Shown here one piece after another: positions 51,310-60,831 of a DNA stretch of 64,000 bases. The notes beneath the pieces were generated by a model, which saw nothing but the letters and a program-made list of their open reading frames with translations, did no database searches and was not told the DNA's origin. Within the stretch, counting starts at the first letter, position 1, and each line of letters opens with the position of its first letter. Position numbers and translations under genes: made by a program. This stretch comes from Streptomyces monashensis (lineage in GTDB: Bacteria > Actinomycetota > Actinomycetes > Streptomycetales > Streptomycetaceae): positions 62,001-126,000 of the forward strand of contig NZ_MLYO01000025.1 of assembly GCF_001866665.1 (NCBI RefSeq), in the 5' to 3' direction.

Positions 51310-52128
51310 TCAACGCGGGCCCGCCGTCTGGTTCTTGACGAGTTCCAGCAGGGCGGCGTGGGTCGCGGTGTCGGCCGCCGCGACGAGTCCGTCGGCGCCG
51401 GTGAGGACGGGCTCGCCGGACAGGCCGGTCACCGTGCAGCCCGCCGCGCGGCACAGGGCGATACCGGCCGCGAAGTGCACGCTGTCGCGCAGGTCGCCGT
51501 CGGTGACGTAGGCGGCCCGGCGCCCTGCCGCGACCCAGGCCACGGCGAGGGTGCTGGAGATCACCCGGGGCCTGAACCGCTCGGCGAACCCCGGGTCGGC
51601 CAGCAGGTGCACCGCCCGGAAGCCGGGCGCGTGGGGGAACGGCGGGTCGAGGTTGACGTCCACCAGCGCGGAACGGGCCGTCGGCGTCAGCGGCGCGTCG
51701 GTGCCGTCGCCCGCGCGCACCCGGGCCGTGTCGCCGTCGGTCCAGAACACCTCGCCGCTGAACGGGTCGGCGGTCGCGGCGGCCGTGACCCGGTCGCCGT
51801 CGCGCAGGGCGACGTTCACGCCGACGAGCATGGTGCGCACGGCGTAGTTGAGGGTGCCGCACAGCGGGTCGACGAGCCAGCGGCGGCGGGCGTCGGCGGC
51901 GCCGGAGCGCCCGCTCTCCTCGCCGGTCACGGCGTCGGCGGGGCGGGCGGCGCGCAGCACGTCCAGGATGGCCCGCTCGGCGGCCACGTCGGCCTCGGTG
52001 GCGAAGTCGCCCGCGGACTTGTCGTAGCGTGCGAGCAGGCTGCCGTGGAGGCCCCGGACCACGGCGGCGCCCGCCTGGGCCGCTCGTACGGCCAGGTGGG
52101 CGTCGGTTTCCCCGTTGATGATCGACAT
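51310..52128 (-). CDS. Inositol monophosphatase-family protein with substituted metal ligands
   Basis: 272 aa IMPase fold. The first ligand Glu is kept in TGEESG, but the signature DPxDGTxN reads DPLCGTLNY, so the second Asp ligand is Cys. The C-terminal WDxAAG motif reads VHFAAG, replacing the third metal Asp with His. The rest of the fold (DFATEADVAAERAIL, VGVNVALRDGDRV) is regular, and codon use is normal, so it is not decaying. It may have altered metal use, another substrate, or no phosphatase activity. ATG 52128; 44 bp from the CKX-like gene on the same strand. Confidence 0.82.
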   Translation of the reverse strand: MSIINGETDAHLAVRAAQAGAAVVRGLHGSLLARYDKSAGDFATEADVAAERAILDVLRAARPADAVTGEESGRSGAADARRRWLVDPLCGTLNYAVRTMLVGVNVALRDGDRVTAAATADPFSGEVFWTDGDTARVRAGDGTDAPLTPTARSALVDVNLDPPFPHAPGFRAVHLLADPGFAERFRPRVISSTLAVAWVAAGRRAAYVTDGDLRDSVHFAAGIALCRAAGCTVTGLSGEPVLTGADGLVAAADTATHAALLELVKNQTAGPR

Positions 52129-52184
52129 GGGCGCAGGATAGCCGGAAGTCCCGTGCCGTCCGGAGGAGCTGAGTGCTCCGGCGC

Positions 52185-53984
52185 TCAGCTCGCGGTGAGG
52201 GAAAGGGTCTGTTCCGCGGCGGTGCGGGCCCCGCCGACGGCGCTGTGGGTGTGGTCCGTCCAGGTGCGCACCGGCGTGGTCTCGGAGAGTCGCCCGGGCG
52301 TGCCGGAGAGGCCGAGCACGAGGCCGCTGTAGCGGTTGACCAGCCGGTAGGTGTGGCCGCCCGCGTCCGGGATCACGAACCACTGCTGTCCGACGGCCGG
52401 CCCGCCTGCCGGGGCCCGCGTGACGGTGGGCCGGGCGCCCCAGGCGCGGCCCGCGGTGGCTGCGGAGTCGACGCCGAGCAGTCGGCCGCTCGCGGCGTTG
52501 GTGAGGGTGAAGGCGCCGTCGCCGGTCGGCCTGAAGACCCAGGTGTCCCGGCCGGATCCGGTGGGCCGGGCCAGCGAGGTGGTGCCGGAGCCGCCGGCCG
52601 CCTGGGCGAGGAACCGGCCCGTGCCGCCAAAGATGCGGTAGCGGCGGCTGGTGTCCACGGGCGCGGCCGCGGGCTTCGCTGCGTCGACGGTCATGTCGAC
52701 GTACTCGCCGGAGGCGTCGTGCGCGCAGCCGAAGGCGCAGTAGGAGCGGAAGGACTTGCCGACGATCGCGGAGCCGGTGCGGTTGGCGCTGTCGAGGAAC
52801 CAGCGGTACCAGGAGGCGTTGGTGTAGCTCCCGGTGTCCCCGATGAGGTGCCACTTCTGGGTCGTCAGGTCGTCGGTGGCGTACAGGTACTGCGGTGAGC
52901 CGCCGCTCTGGTCGACGGCCTGCGGTTCGCCGATGTAGAGGCCGAGGTAGGCGTCGTAGGCGATGTTCATGACGAACAGCGGCGACGTCGGGGGCATCGT
53001 GCCGGCCGCGATCTGCTGGGCCGCGGTGCCGGTGTCGGCCGGGTCGTACTCGGCGGCGGCCGGGGTGTAGCCGGTGGGGTGGTCGGCGTCGACGGGGACG
53101 ATGTTGCTCTCCTTGCCGCCGGTGCCGGGCTGGGACCAGGCGCCGTCGTACCACTTGCGCCAGGAGCCGGGGGCCATCTTGGCCGAGATCGGGGCGCGGG
53201 CGACGTGCTCGTAGAACGCCTTCCAGCCACCGCTCTTGTCGATGATCCGGGAGCCGTAATAGACGTAGAAGTAGCCGGAGGCGGTGTCGACGAAGAGGCG
53301 CTGGTCGCCGTCGCCGTAGGAGTACGTCTGGTTCGGGAAGGCCGTGGTGTCCCCGCGCTTCGTGCTGTACGGGGACGTGATGACGTGGTCCTTGACGGTC
53401 CAGGTGCGGCCGTGGTCGGTGGAGACGGCGTAGTCGACGGCGTCGTAGTGCAGTCCGTCACCGAAGGGCTGCGGGGTGAACTCGTTGTGCACCAGGCCGT
53501 ACCAGTCGCCGGTGTCGGGGTCGACCCACAGCCCGGACAGGTCGCAGTAGTTCTTCTGCGCGTAGCCGGAGCCGCTGGGTGCGTAGGTGGCCTCGCGGCC
53601 GGTGGGGCTGTTGTTGCAGCGCCAGGTGGTGTCGTCGTTGCGGTCGGCGGAGTTGGCCGGGTTCACCGCCTTGCTGAGCTTGGTGTCGAAGCCGGCGGAG
53701 TCGAAGTCCTTGCCGGTGTAGAAGTCCCAGGTGCGCGGGTCCTTGGCGCCGTACAGGGCGGCGGACTGCTGGTAGTGGAAGGTGCCGTCCCGGTCCAGGT
53801 ACGGGGTGGCGGGGGTGTCCGTGGGGTGGGTGAACGGCACCGGGCTGCCCACGGTCACGCGGTAGGCGGCGTCGGGGGGTGTCGCGGCCGTCGCCGGGGA
53901 GGTGAGGCCGCCGCCGAGGACCAGGGCGACGGCCGCCGAGGTCACTGACAGGGTTGTGCCCGCTCTGTTCTTCAAGAGTCGCAC
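52185..53984 (-). CDS. Secreted propeller-like protein with C-terminal ricin-type domain
   Basis: 599 aa. Signal peptide (LSVTSAAVALVLGGGLTSPATAA). The N-terminal about 450 residues carry YLDRDGTFHYQQ, LWVDPDTGDWYGLVHNEF, AVSTDHGRTWTVKDH (a BNR/Asp-box) and FPNQTYSYGDGDQRLFVD, suggesting a sialidase-like propeller or five-blade fold. The last 130 residues form a ricin-type trefoil (YRIFGGTGRFLAQAAGG, ASGRLLGVDSA, GHTYRLVNRYSGLVLGLSG). It probably binds and perhaps cleaves polysaccharide outside the cell. GTG 53984 has AAGGAG 5 nt upstream. Confidence 0.75.
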   Translation of the reverse strand: MRLLKNRAGTTLSVTSAAVALVLGGGLTSPATAATPPDAAYRVTVGSPVPFTHPTDTPATPYLDRDGTFHYQQSAALYGAKDPRTWDFYTGKDFDSAGFDTKLSKAVNPANSADRNDDTTWRCNNSPTGREATYAPSGSGYAQKNYCDLSGLWVDPDTGDWYGLVHNEFTPQPFGDGLHYDAVDYAVSTDHGRTWTVKDHVITSPYSTKRGDTTAFPNQTYSYGDGDQRLFVDTASGYFYVYYGSRIIDKSGGWKAFYEHVARAPISAKMAPGSWRKWYDGAWSQPGTGGKESNIVPVDADHPTGYTPAAAEYDPADTGTAAQQIAAGTMPPTSPLFVMNIAYDAYLGLYIGEPQAVDQSGGSPQYLYATDDLTTQKWHLIGDTGSYTNASWYRWFLDSANRTGSAIVGKSFRSYCAFGCAHDASGEYVDMTVDAAKPAAAPVDTSRRYRIFGGTGRFLAQAAGGSGTTSLARPTGSGRDTWVFRPTGDGAFTLTNAASGRLLGVDSAATAGRAWGARPTVTRAPAGGPAVGQQWFVIPDAGGHTYRLVNRYSGLVLGLSGTPGRLSETTPVRTWTDHTHSAVGGARTAAEQTLSLTAS

Positions 53985-54108
53985 CTGTGCTCCTTGTTGC
54001 CGAAGGGCCGGTTGCACGGAACGATCCGGCCCCGCCGCTCTGTCCGGCAATGGACTCCAGTGCCGCGCCTCTTGTACTTTCGCGCGCTCGGCCGCGCGGT
54101 GGTGCGGC

Positions 54109-55305
54109 TCAGGACTCCTCGGGCGGGGTGGCGGACAGCGGTGTGTCCCAGGCCAGTTGGCGCACGAGTGCCGCGTCCGGGTCGGCTGGCCGGGCCACGG
54201 CCGCGCCCGGTCGGGCCGAACGGTGCCCGGCGCGGGAGATGCCGCCGCTGACGGCGACGTTGCGCTCCGCGCGCGGGCGGCGGTGCGCCTCGTAGGCGGC
54301 GAGCGCGGCGGGCACGCCGGGCCGGTCGCGCAGCGCCTTGGCGAGGACGACGGCGTCCTCCAGGGCCATCGAGGCGCCCTGGCCGGTGGCCGGGGAGGCG
54401 GCGTGGGCCGCGTCACCGATGAGCAGCACGCGTCCGGTGTGCCACATGGAGCCGAGCGGCAGGTCGGTGGCGTTGGTGGCGAGGACCGGGCCGACGGAGG
54501 CGGCGACGATGTCCGCGGCCGGTGTGGCGTCCTCGGCCAGCAGCGGCAGCAGTTCCTCGCGCGGGTCGACCTCGTGGGCGGAGGCGTCGGCGGGCAGGGC
54601 CTCGGTGTCGACGCGGGCGAACCAGTACGTCTCCCCCGCCGGTGACACCGCGTATCCGAAGGTGGTCTCGGCGCCGCGGACGAAGGTGATGAGGCCGGTC
54701 GGATCGGCGCTGGGGGCGGTGGCGGTGTAGCCGTAGTAGATCCGCTGGCCCGCGTAACCGGGCTGCACCTCGGGGGCGATGAGCGCGCGCACGGTGGAGC
54801 CGAGGCCGTCGGCGCCGACGAGGAGGTCGGCGTCGGCGGTGGTGCCGTCGGCGAAGTACGCGGTGACGCCGCCCGGCCCTTCGCTCACGCCGGTCAGGCG
54901 GACGCCGTGGCGCACCGGGAGGCCGCGCCGGGCCGCCTCGCGCTGGAGGGCGGCGTTGAGTTCGCCGCGGCGCAGGCACCGGTAGTGCAGGCCGGGGTCG
55001 GTCACCTCGCCGAGCGGCGCGTGCGCCTGCTCGGTGCCGCGGCTGTCGAGCAGCCGGAGAGACGTCAGCGGGAACCCGATGGCCGTGACCGCGTCCGTGG
55101 CGTCGAGTTGGGCCAGGGCGCGCATGCCGTTGCTGCCCAGGGTCAGGAAGGCGCCGATGTCCTCGGCCGTGTCGGGGTGGGCCTCGTACACGGTCACGTC
55201 GTACCCGGCCTTGCGCAGTCCGAGCGCGGCGGCGGTGCCCGCGATGCCGCCGCCGACCACCACTGCCCTCGTCGCGTGCGTCCCGCCCACGTCTGTCGCG
55301 CTCAC
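54109..55305 (-). CDS. FAD-dependent monooxygenase (aromatic hydroxylase type)
   Basis: 398 aa. FAD motifs in order: VVVGGGIAGTAAALGLRKAG (GxGxxG), DLLVGADGLGSTVRA (DG motif) and RVLLIGDAAHAASPATGQGA (GD motif). These mark class A flavoprotein monooxygenases such as salicylate-hydroxylase and antibiotic-tailoring enzymes. There is no signal peptide. GTG 55305 with GGAGAGG close upstream is preferred over the frame start 12 codons earlier. Single gene, substrate unknown. Confidence 0.87.
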   Translation of the reverse strand: MSATDVGGTHATRAVVVGGGIAGTAAALGLRKAGYDVTVYEAHPDTAEDIGAFLTLGSNGMRALAQLDATDAVTAIGFPLTSLRLLDSRGTEQAHAPLGEVTDPGLHYRCLRRGELNAALQREAARRGLPVRHGVRLTGVSEGPGGVTAYFADGTTADADLLVGADGLGSTVRALIAPEVQPGYAGQRIYYGYTATAPSADPTGLITFVRGAETTFGYAVSPAGETYWFARVDTEALPADASAHEVDPREELLPLLAEDATPAADIVAASVGPVLATNATDLPLGSMWHTGRVLLIGDAAHAASPATGQGASMALEDAVVLAKALRDRPGVPAALAAYEAHRRPRAERNVAVSGGISRAGHRSARPGAAVARPADPDAALVRQLAWDTPLSATPPEES

Positions 55306-55570
55306 GTGCCTCTCCCCGTCTCGACCGTGCGTGTCCGGCAACGGTCACCCTATAAGGGCGGCGAGGGCGCCGCGGGGGCGCAGAGGACCGAGATCCGGAC
55401 ACCGCGCGACCGACGGCGGCGCCGGGGCCCGCCACCCCTCCGCGTGCGCGTCGCGCCTCCGTCCCGTGCGCCGCACCCGGGCGGCACACCGCGGGGACCT
55501 GTGCACAGGCGTCACCCGGTGCGCCCGCGCCCTGACGGGTTTTTGACGGGGAAGTGGGTACGTCCCGACC

Positions 55571-56578
55571 ATGCGGTTGAGCGTGGTGGACGCGGGGTCG
55601 AACACGGTTCGGTTGGTGATCGCGGATGTGGAGGGGGGCGTTCCGCTGCCGGTGCACACGGTCAAGTGGAAGCTGCGGCTGTCCGAACATGTCGGTCCGG
55701 ACGGCACCATCGCCGACGAGGCGGTGGAGGGTCTGGTGCAGGCGGTGGCCGCGGCCGGCGCCACGGCCCGGCGCTGGCATGCGACGGGGCCGCTGGCCTT
55801 CGCGACGGCGGTGGTCCGCGGTGCGCCGAACCGGCTGGAGGTGCTGCGGCGGGTGGCCGCCGGAACCGGAATCCGGATGTGCACCCTGCCGGGCGAGACC
55901 GAGGCGGAGCTGACCTTCCTCGCGGCGCGGCGCTGGCTCGGTCTGCGCGCGGGCCCCCTCGCGCTGCTCGACATCGGCGGCGGCTCGCTGGAGGTGGCCT
56001 TCGGCCGGGGCCGGCTGCCCGACTTCGCCGCCTCGCTCCCGCTCGGCGCCAGACGGCTCACCCGGGAGCACCTGGGTCTGCAGGATCCGCCGGGTCCGGC
56101 CGAGTTGAAGGAGTTGCGCCGCCGGGTCCGGCACGATCTGCGGGACGTGGCCACGCGGATCCGCTGGGAGGCGCCGCGCACGGCCGCCGTCAGTTCCCGT
56201 ACGTTCCAGCAGCTGGCCAGGCTGTGCGGGGCGGCACCCGGGCGTTACGGGCCGTTCGTGCGGCGGGAGATGCGCTGCCGGGACCTGAGCGAGGCGGTGC
56301 GCAGGCTCGCCGCGCTGTCCGCCGCCGAGCGGGCCCAGCTGCCCGGCATCTCCGCGCCGCGGGCCGAACAGAGCCTGGCCGGCGCGGTCGTGGGCCACAC
56401 GGCGCTGAAGCTCATGGGGTTGCGCCGGGTCGTCGTGCTGCCGTGGGCGATCCGCGAGGGCGTGCTGCTGCGCTACGTCGAGGACGGCGCCGAGTGGTGG
56501 ACGGAGGTCACCGGCGCCGCCGACGCCGCCCTCCTGACCCCGGCGGCGGCCCTGCGCATCGCGGGTCCGTCGGCGTAG
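55571..56578 (+). CDS. Ppx/GppA-family exopolyphosphatase
   Basis: 335 aa actin-like ATPase fold. VVDAGSNTVRLVIADVEGG is the phosphate-1 loop (normally D-x-GSNS; here GSNT), LPGETEAELTFLAA carries the catalytic Glu, and LLDIGGGSLEVAFG is the phosphate-2 loop. It would degrade polyphosphate or pppGpp. This length matches the short actinobacterial Ppx without the HD domain. ATG 55571 starts MRLSVVDAGSN. The 265 bp upstream (55306-55570) contain no gene. Confidence 0.9.
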   Translation: MRLSVVDAGSNTVRLVIADVEGGVPLPVHTVKWKLRLSEHVGPDGTIADEAVEGLVQAVAAAGATARRWHATGPLAFATAVVRGAPNRLEVLRRVAAGTGIRMCTLPGETEAELTFLAARRWLGLRAGPLALLDIGGGSLEVAFGRGRLPDFAASLPLGARRLTREHLGLQDPPGPAELKELRRRVRHDLRDVATRIRWEAPRTAAVSSRTFQQLARLCGAAPGRYGPFVRREMRCRDLSEAVRRLAALSAAERAQLPGISAPRAEQSLAGAVVGHTALKLMGLRRVVVLPWAIREGVLLRYVEDGAEWWTEVTGAADAALLTPAAALRIAGPSA

Positions 56579-56644
56579 CCGGGACCCGGCGCCCGCGGCA
56601 CCCGACGGCAACGAAACACACTCCGCATGTAGCGATCATGACAA

Positions 56645-57634
56645 ATGAGGGGTACGCATGCCCGTATGGCATTACGTCGATCACGACCGGGAACGAAACG
56701 CCTCGCCGCCCTCGTCGCCGCGGCGGCCCTGCTCCTGGCGGGCTGCGACAGCGGCGGCACGTCGTCCCCGCGGGACGGGCGCGAGCGGCTGACCGTGGCG
56801 GCGCTGCCGCTCACCGACTCGGCCGCGCTCTATCTCGCCCGGGACCGGGGGCTGTTCGCCAAGGAGGGCCTGGACGTGCGGGTCCAGCCCGTGCAGCAGA
56901 GCATCCAGGCCCTGCCCGCGCTGCTCAGGGGCCAGGTCGACGCGATCGCGAGCGCGAACTACGTGACCTACTTCCAGGCGTACGAGAAGGGCACCCTGGA
57001 CCTGCGCATCCTCGCCGAGGGGGTGCGGATCGCCCCGCACATGATGGACGTCCTCGTGCCCAAGGACTCCGGCCTGACGTCGCCCGGGGACCTGGCGGGC
57101 AAGAAGGTCGCCGTCGCCGTCCTCAACAACATCCAGTCCCTCACCCTGAACGCGATCCTCGCCGCCCGGGGCGCGGGGCGGCCCGTCTACCGGCAGATCC
57201 TGTTCCCGCAGATGGGCCCCGCGCTGGAGCGGAACCAGGTGGACGCCGTCCACGCGGTCGAGCCCTTCGACTCCGCGATCCAGCACCAGGTGGGCGCACG
57301 GGTGCTGCTGGACGGCGGCTCGGGACCGGCGGCGGGCCTGCCCGCGAGCGGATACGTCACCACAAGTGCCTTCGTCCGCAAGCACCCGAAGGCCGCCGCG
57401 GGCTTCCGGCGGGCGATCGAGGCGGCCTCGAGGCTCGCCGCCGCCGACCCGGACGCGGTCCGCGCGGAACTGCCGGAGTACGCCAAGGTGACGGCGGACG
57501 CGGCCAGGAGTCTCCATCTGCCCGCCTATCCGGCGACCGCCGACGCGGCACAGCTGCGCCGGCTGATCCAGCTCATGCGACAACAGGGGATGCTGGCGAA
57601 GGACGTCGATCCGGCGCCGTTGCTGGTGACATGA
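56645..57634 (+). CDS. ABC transporter substrate-binding lipoprotein (NMT1/SsuA-like)
   Basis: 329 aa. Lipobox LLLAGC near residue 38, then an NMT1/ThiY/SsuA-type periplasmic-binding fold: LPLTDSAALYLARDRGLFAKEG, QSIQALPALLRGQVDAIASAN, LTSPGDLAGKKVAV and ALERNQVDAVHAVEPF. This family carries pyrimidine precursors of thiamin, sulfonates, nitrate or aromatic acids. Start: ATG 56645; ATG 56666 is an alternative. Its stop overlaps the permease start (ATGA). It is the first gene of a four-gene operon that contains a ThDP enzyme. Confidence 0.88.
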   Translation: MRGTHARMALRRSRPGTKRLAALVAAAALLLAGCDSGGTSSPRDGRERLTVAALPLTDSAALYLARDRGLFAKEGLDVRVQPVQQSIQALPALLRGQVDAIASANYVTYFQAYEKGTLDLRILAEGVRIAPHMMDVLVPKDSGLTSPGDLAGKKVAVAVLNNIQSLTLNAILAARGAGRPVYRQILFPQMGPALERNQVDAVHAVEPFDSAIQHQVGARVLLDGGSGPAAGLPASGYVTTSAFVRKHPKAAAGFRRAIEAASRLAAADPDAVRAELPEYAKVTADAARSLHLPAYPATADAAQLRRLIQLMRQQGMLAKDVDPAPLLVT

Positions 57635-59223
57635 CCCGGCGTCGGGACCTGGCGCCCGCTCTGCTCGGGGCGGCGCTCGCCTTCGGGGTGTGCGAGGCGC
57701 TCTCCCGGGCCGGGATCGTCCGGCGCGACTATCTGCCGCCCGCCTCCGAAGTCCTCGCCCGTGCGGTGCGGTTGGCGGGCGACGGGGCCTTCCTCGACGG
57801 GGTCGGGGCGACCCTGCGGGCCTGGGCGCTGGGTCTGGCTCTCGCCTGCGCGATCGCCGTACCGCTCGGGCTGCTGCTGGGCGCGGTGCCGGGGGTGGAG
57901 GCGGCCGTGCGCGCGGTCGTGGAGTTCCTGCGGCCGCTGCCCTCGGTCGCGCTGATCCCGCTGGTGTCGCTGCTGCTCGGGTCGGGCACGCGGACCGAGG
58001 TGACGCTGATCGCGTACGCCTCGCTCTGGCCGGTGCTGTTCAACACCCTCTACGGCCTGGGCGAGACCGACCCGCCGGCCAAGGACACGCTGCGCGCCTT
58101 CGGCTTCGGGCGGCTCGCGGTGCTGTGGCGGGTGGAGCTGCCGAGCACCGCCCCGTTCATCGCCGCGGGGCTGCGGATCTCCGCCGGCGTCGCCCTGATC
58201 CTGGCCGTGGCCACCGAGATCCTCTCCGGCTTCGGGCAGGGCCTCGGCATCTTCATCGCCCAGGCCCAGACCGCGACGGACGGCACCCTGGACGTCCTGG
58301 CCGCGGTGGTGTGGGCGGGCTGTCTCGGCCTGATCGTCAACGGCGTACTGGTCGCCGCGGAACGGCGGTTGTTCGCCTGGGCACGCGAACGCGGGGGCGG
58401 GGACGGGCAGTTCGCCATGGAGGGGGCCCGGCGCACCGCCGTCCCCTTTCTGCTGCGCTGGTCGGTGCTCCTGGGCGCCGTCGCCTGCTGGGAGCCGGCC
58501 GCCCGCGCACAGGGCAGCGTCTACTTCCCCCCGCCGCTGCGCGTCGTCCGGCACGCCCGCGACCTGTGGTTCTCGGGACCGGCCCGGCATCTCTTCCTCA
58601 CCCGGGCCGCCGAGGACACGATCCTGCCGAGCCTGTGCCGCATGGCGGCCGGGTTCACGCTCGCGGCGGTCGCCGGCATCGCGCTAGGGCTCGCGGTGGG
58701 CCGCTCGCGCCGGGCGTACGCGCTGTGCAATCCGGTGCTCCAGTTCGCGCGGGCCGTGCCGCCGCCCGCGCTGGTACCGGTGTTCGTCGTGGTCTTCGCC
58801 CTCGGTACGCCCATGCAGGTGGCGTCGATCGCGTTCAGCGCCGTCTGGCCGGTGCTGATCAACTCGGCCGAGGGCGCCCGCGCGACCGACCCGCTGCGGC
58901 TTCAGGCGGCGGCCGTGCTAAGGCTGACGGCGCCCGAGCGCCTGTGGTTCCTGATCCTGCCCTCGGCGCTCCCCCGGATCTTCGCGGGGCTGCGGCTCAG
59001 CCTGTCGCTGTCCCTGATCCTGATGGTCTTCTCGGAGCTGCTCCCGGGCAGCGACAACGGCATCGGCTTCACCCTCACCGACGCGCAGACCCGCTCCGAC
59101 CTGCTCACCGTGTGGGCGGCGCTGGTCCTGCTGGGCGCGCTCGGCTTTCTGCTCAACACCGGTCTGCTGGCGGTCGAGAAGCGGCTCGTCGGGCCGAGGA
59201 TGTCAGCGAGGAGGACGGCATGA
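57631..59223 (+). CDS. Fused double ABC permease (two BPD domains in one chain)
   Basis: 530 aa, twice the usual 250. Half 1 (about 1-260) has SVALIPLVSLLLGSGT and the EAA-loop region KDTLRAFGFGRLAVLWRVEL; half 2 (about 270-530) has PALVPVFVVVFALGTP and LQAAAVLRLTAPERLWFLIL. The join is a hydrophilic linker ERGGGDGQFAMEGARRT. Normally two copies of one permease or two separate subunits form the channel; here one polypeptide supplies both. It overlaps by 4 nt with genes on both sides, so all are co-translated. The two halves have diverged, suggesting an asymmetric pore. Confidence 0.88.
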   Translation: MTRRRDLAPALLGAALAFGVCEALSRAGIVRRDYLPPASEVLARAVRLAGDGAFLDGVGATLRAWALGLALACAIAVPLGLLLGAVPGVEAAVRAVVEFLRPLPSVALIPLVSLLLGSGTRTEVTLIAYASLWPVLFNTLYGLGETDPPAKDTLRAFGFGRLAVLWRVELPSTAPFIAAGLRISAGVALILAVATEILSGFGQGLGIFIAQAQTATDGTLDVLAAVVWAGCLGLIVNGVLVAAERRLFAWARERGGGDGQFAMEGARRTAVPFLLRWSVLLGAVACWEPAARAQGSVYFPPPLRVVRHARDLWFSGPARHLFLTRAAEDTILPSLCRMAAGFTLAAVAGIALGLAVGRSRRAYALCNPVLQFARAVPPPALVPVFVVVFALGTPMQVASIAFSAVWPVLINSAEGARATDPLRLQAAAVLRLTAPERLWFLILPSALPRIFAGLRLSLSLSLILMVFSELLPGSDNGIGFTLTDAQTRSDLLTVWAALVLLGALGFLLNTGLLAVEKRLVGPRMSARRTA

Positions 59224-60827
59224 CGACGACCACCGTGCGCGAGGCGGTCGTACGGTTTCTGCGCGACACCGGCATGACCACGGTCTTCGGCAATCCGGGC
59301 TCCACGGAACTGCGGATGTTCCGCGACTGGCCGGACGACTTCACCTATGTGCTCGGACTCCAGGAGTCCGTCGCCGTCGGTATGGCGGCCGGACATGCGC
59401 TGGGTACCCGGCGGGCCGCGTTCGTCAGCCTGCACTCGGCCGGCGGGGTGGGTCACGCGCTCGGCGCGGTGTTCAACGCCTACCGGGACCGGGTGCCGCT
59501 GGTGATCGTGGCGGGCCAGCAGGCGCGCTCGCTGCTCCAGTTGCGGCCGTTCCTCGGCGCCGACGAACCGGCCCTGTTCCCGCGCCCGTACGTGAAGTCC
59601 GCCCGCCAGCCGGAGCGGGCCGAGGACGTGCCGGCCGTGCTGGCCGAGGCGTACCGGACCGCGACGGCCCACCCGCGCGGGCCGGTGTTCGTGTCCGTGC
59701 CCGAGGACGACTGGGACCGCCCCGCCGAGCCCGTCCGGCCCCGCACACTGCACACGGCGTTCACGGCCGCCCCGGACGCCCTCGCCGCGCTCGCGGGCCG
59801 GCTGGACTCCTGCGCCCGCCCGGCGCTCGTGGTCGGCCCGGGGGTGGACGACGAGGACGCGCTGGACGAGGTCCGGGCGCTGGCCGAGCGGCTCCGGGCC
59901 GGGGTGTGGATCAGCCCGCTCTCCGGCCGCTCCGGGTTCCCCGAGTCGCATCCGCTGTTCCAGGGCTTCCTGCCGCCGGTGGCCCGCCACCTGGCCGCGC
60001 GCCTCGCGCCGTACGACGTCGTCGTGGCCCTCGGCGCACCGGTGTTCACCTATCACGTGGCCGACGACGGTCCGCCGCTCGCGCCCGGCACCGAGCTGTT
60101 CCACCTGGACTGCGACGCCGCCCAGGCCGCGTGGCTGCCCGTCGGCACCAGCATCGTCACCACCCTGCGGCCCGCCCTGGCCCGGCTCGCGGAGCTGCTG
60201 AAGGAGGCGGACCGGGAACCCCCGCCGCCCCGGCCGGCGTCCGCCCCGGCCGCGGCCGACGCGCACCTCACCCCGGAGTTCCTGTTCGACCTCCTGCGGG
60301 ACCGGCTGCCGCGCGACCGCGTGCTCGTCGAGGAGGCGCCGAGCCACCGGGACGCGCTGCACGCGCGCGTGCCCGTCGATACGAGCGGCGGCTTTCTCAC
60401 CACGGGCAGCGGGGCGCTCGGCTGGGGGCTGCCGCTCGCGGTCGGCCGGGCCCTCGCCGACCGGCGCCGGGTGGTGTGCGTGGTCGGCGACGGCTCGGCG
60501 CTGTACTCCGTGCAGGCGCTGTGGAGCGCGGCCCGGCACGCGGCCCCGGTCACCTATGTGCTGCTGGACAACGGCGGTTACGCGGCCGTCCGCGCGCTCG
60601 GCCGCCGGATCGGCGTCGAGGCCGTCCCCGGCGCGGACATCACCGGCATCGACTTCGCCGCCCTCGCCCGGTCCTTCGGCTGCCCGGCGGCCCGCGCCGA
60701 GGACCCCGGCGAGCTGCCGGCCGCCCTGGACCACGCACTGGGCCGGGGCGACCACGCGGGCCCCTTCCTGCTGCACCTGCGGGTCACCGGCAGCGCGGGC
60801 ACACTGTACGAGCCGTGGGCGGGGTGA
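59220..60827 (+). CDS. mdlC: Benzoylformate decarboxylase-like ThDP enzyme
   Basis: 535 aa with the three ThDP domains. Active-site residues of benzoylformate decarboxylase are kept: S28 in VFGNPGSTE, E49 in GLQESVAVG, H72 in LHSAGGVGHALG, and the second His in VFTYHVADDG. The ThDP/Mg motif GDGSALYSVQ ... LLDNGGY is in the C-terminal domain. It would decarboxylate an aromatic alpha-keto acid to an aldehyde in the cytoplasm. ATG overlaps the permease stop. A cytosolic ThDP enzyme inside an ABC importer operon suggests the imported solute is its substrate or precursor. Confidence 0.9.
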   Translation: MTTTTVREAVVRFLRDTGMTTVFGNPGSTELRMFRDWPDDFTYVLGLQESVAVGMAAGHALGTRRAAFVSLHSAGGVGHALGAVFNAYRDRVPLVIVAGQQARSLLQLRPFLGADEPALFPRPYVKSARQPERAEDVPAVLAEAYRTATAHPRGPVFVSVPEDDWDRPAEPVRPRTLHTAFTAAPDALAALAGRLDSCARPALVVGPGVDDEDALDEVRALAERLRAGVWISPLSGRSGFPESHPLFQGFLPPVARHLAARLAPYDVVVALGAPVFTYHVADDGPPLAPGTELFHLDCDAAQAAWLPVGTSIVTTLRPALARLAELLKEADREPPPPRPASAPAAADAHLTPEFLFDLLRDRLPRDRVLVEEAPSHRDALHARVPVDTSGGFLTTGSGALGWGLPLAVGRALADRRRVVCVVGDGSALYSVQALWSAARHAAPVTYVLLDNGGYAAVRALGRRIGVEAVPGADITGIDFAALARSFGCPAARAEDPGELPAALDHALGRGDHAGPFLLHLRVTGSAGTLYEPWAG

Positions 60828-60831
60828 GGGG

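Noticed and set aside
54907..57630. Long forward extension upstream of the permease
   Set aside because: It crosses the monooxygenase (antisense), Ppx and binding-protein genes out of frame and has no motifs; the ATG at 57631 overlapping the binding-protein stop is the clear start.
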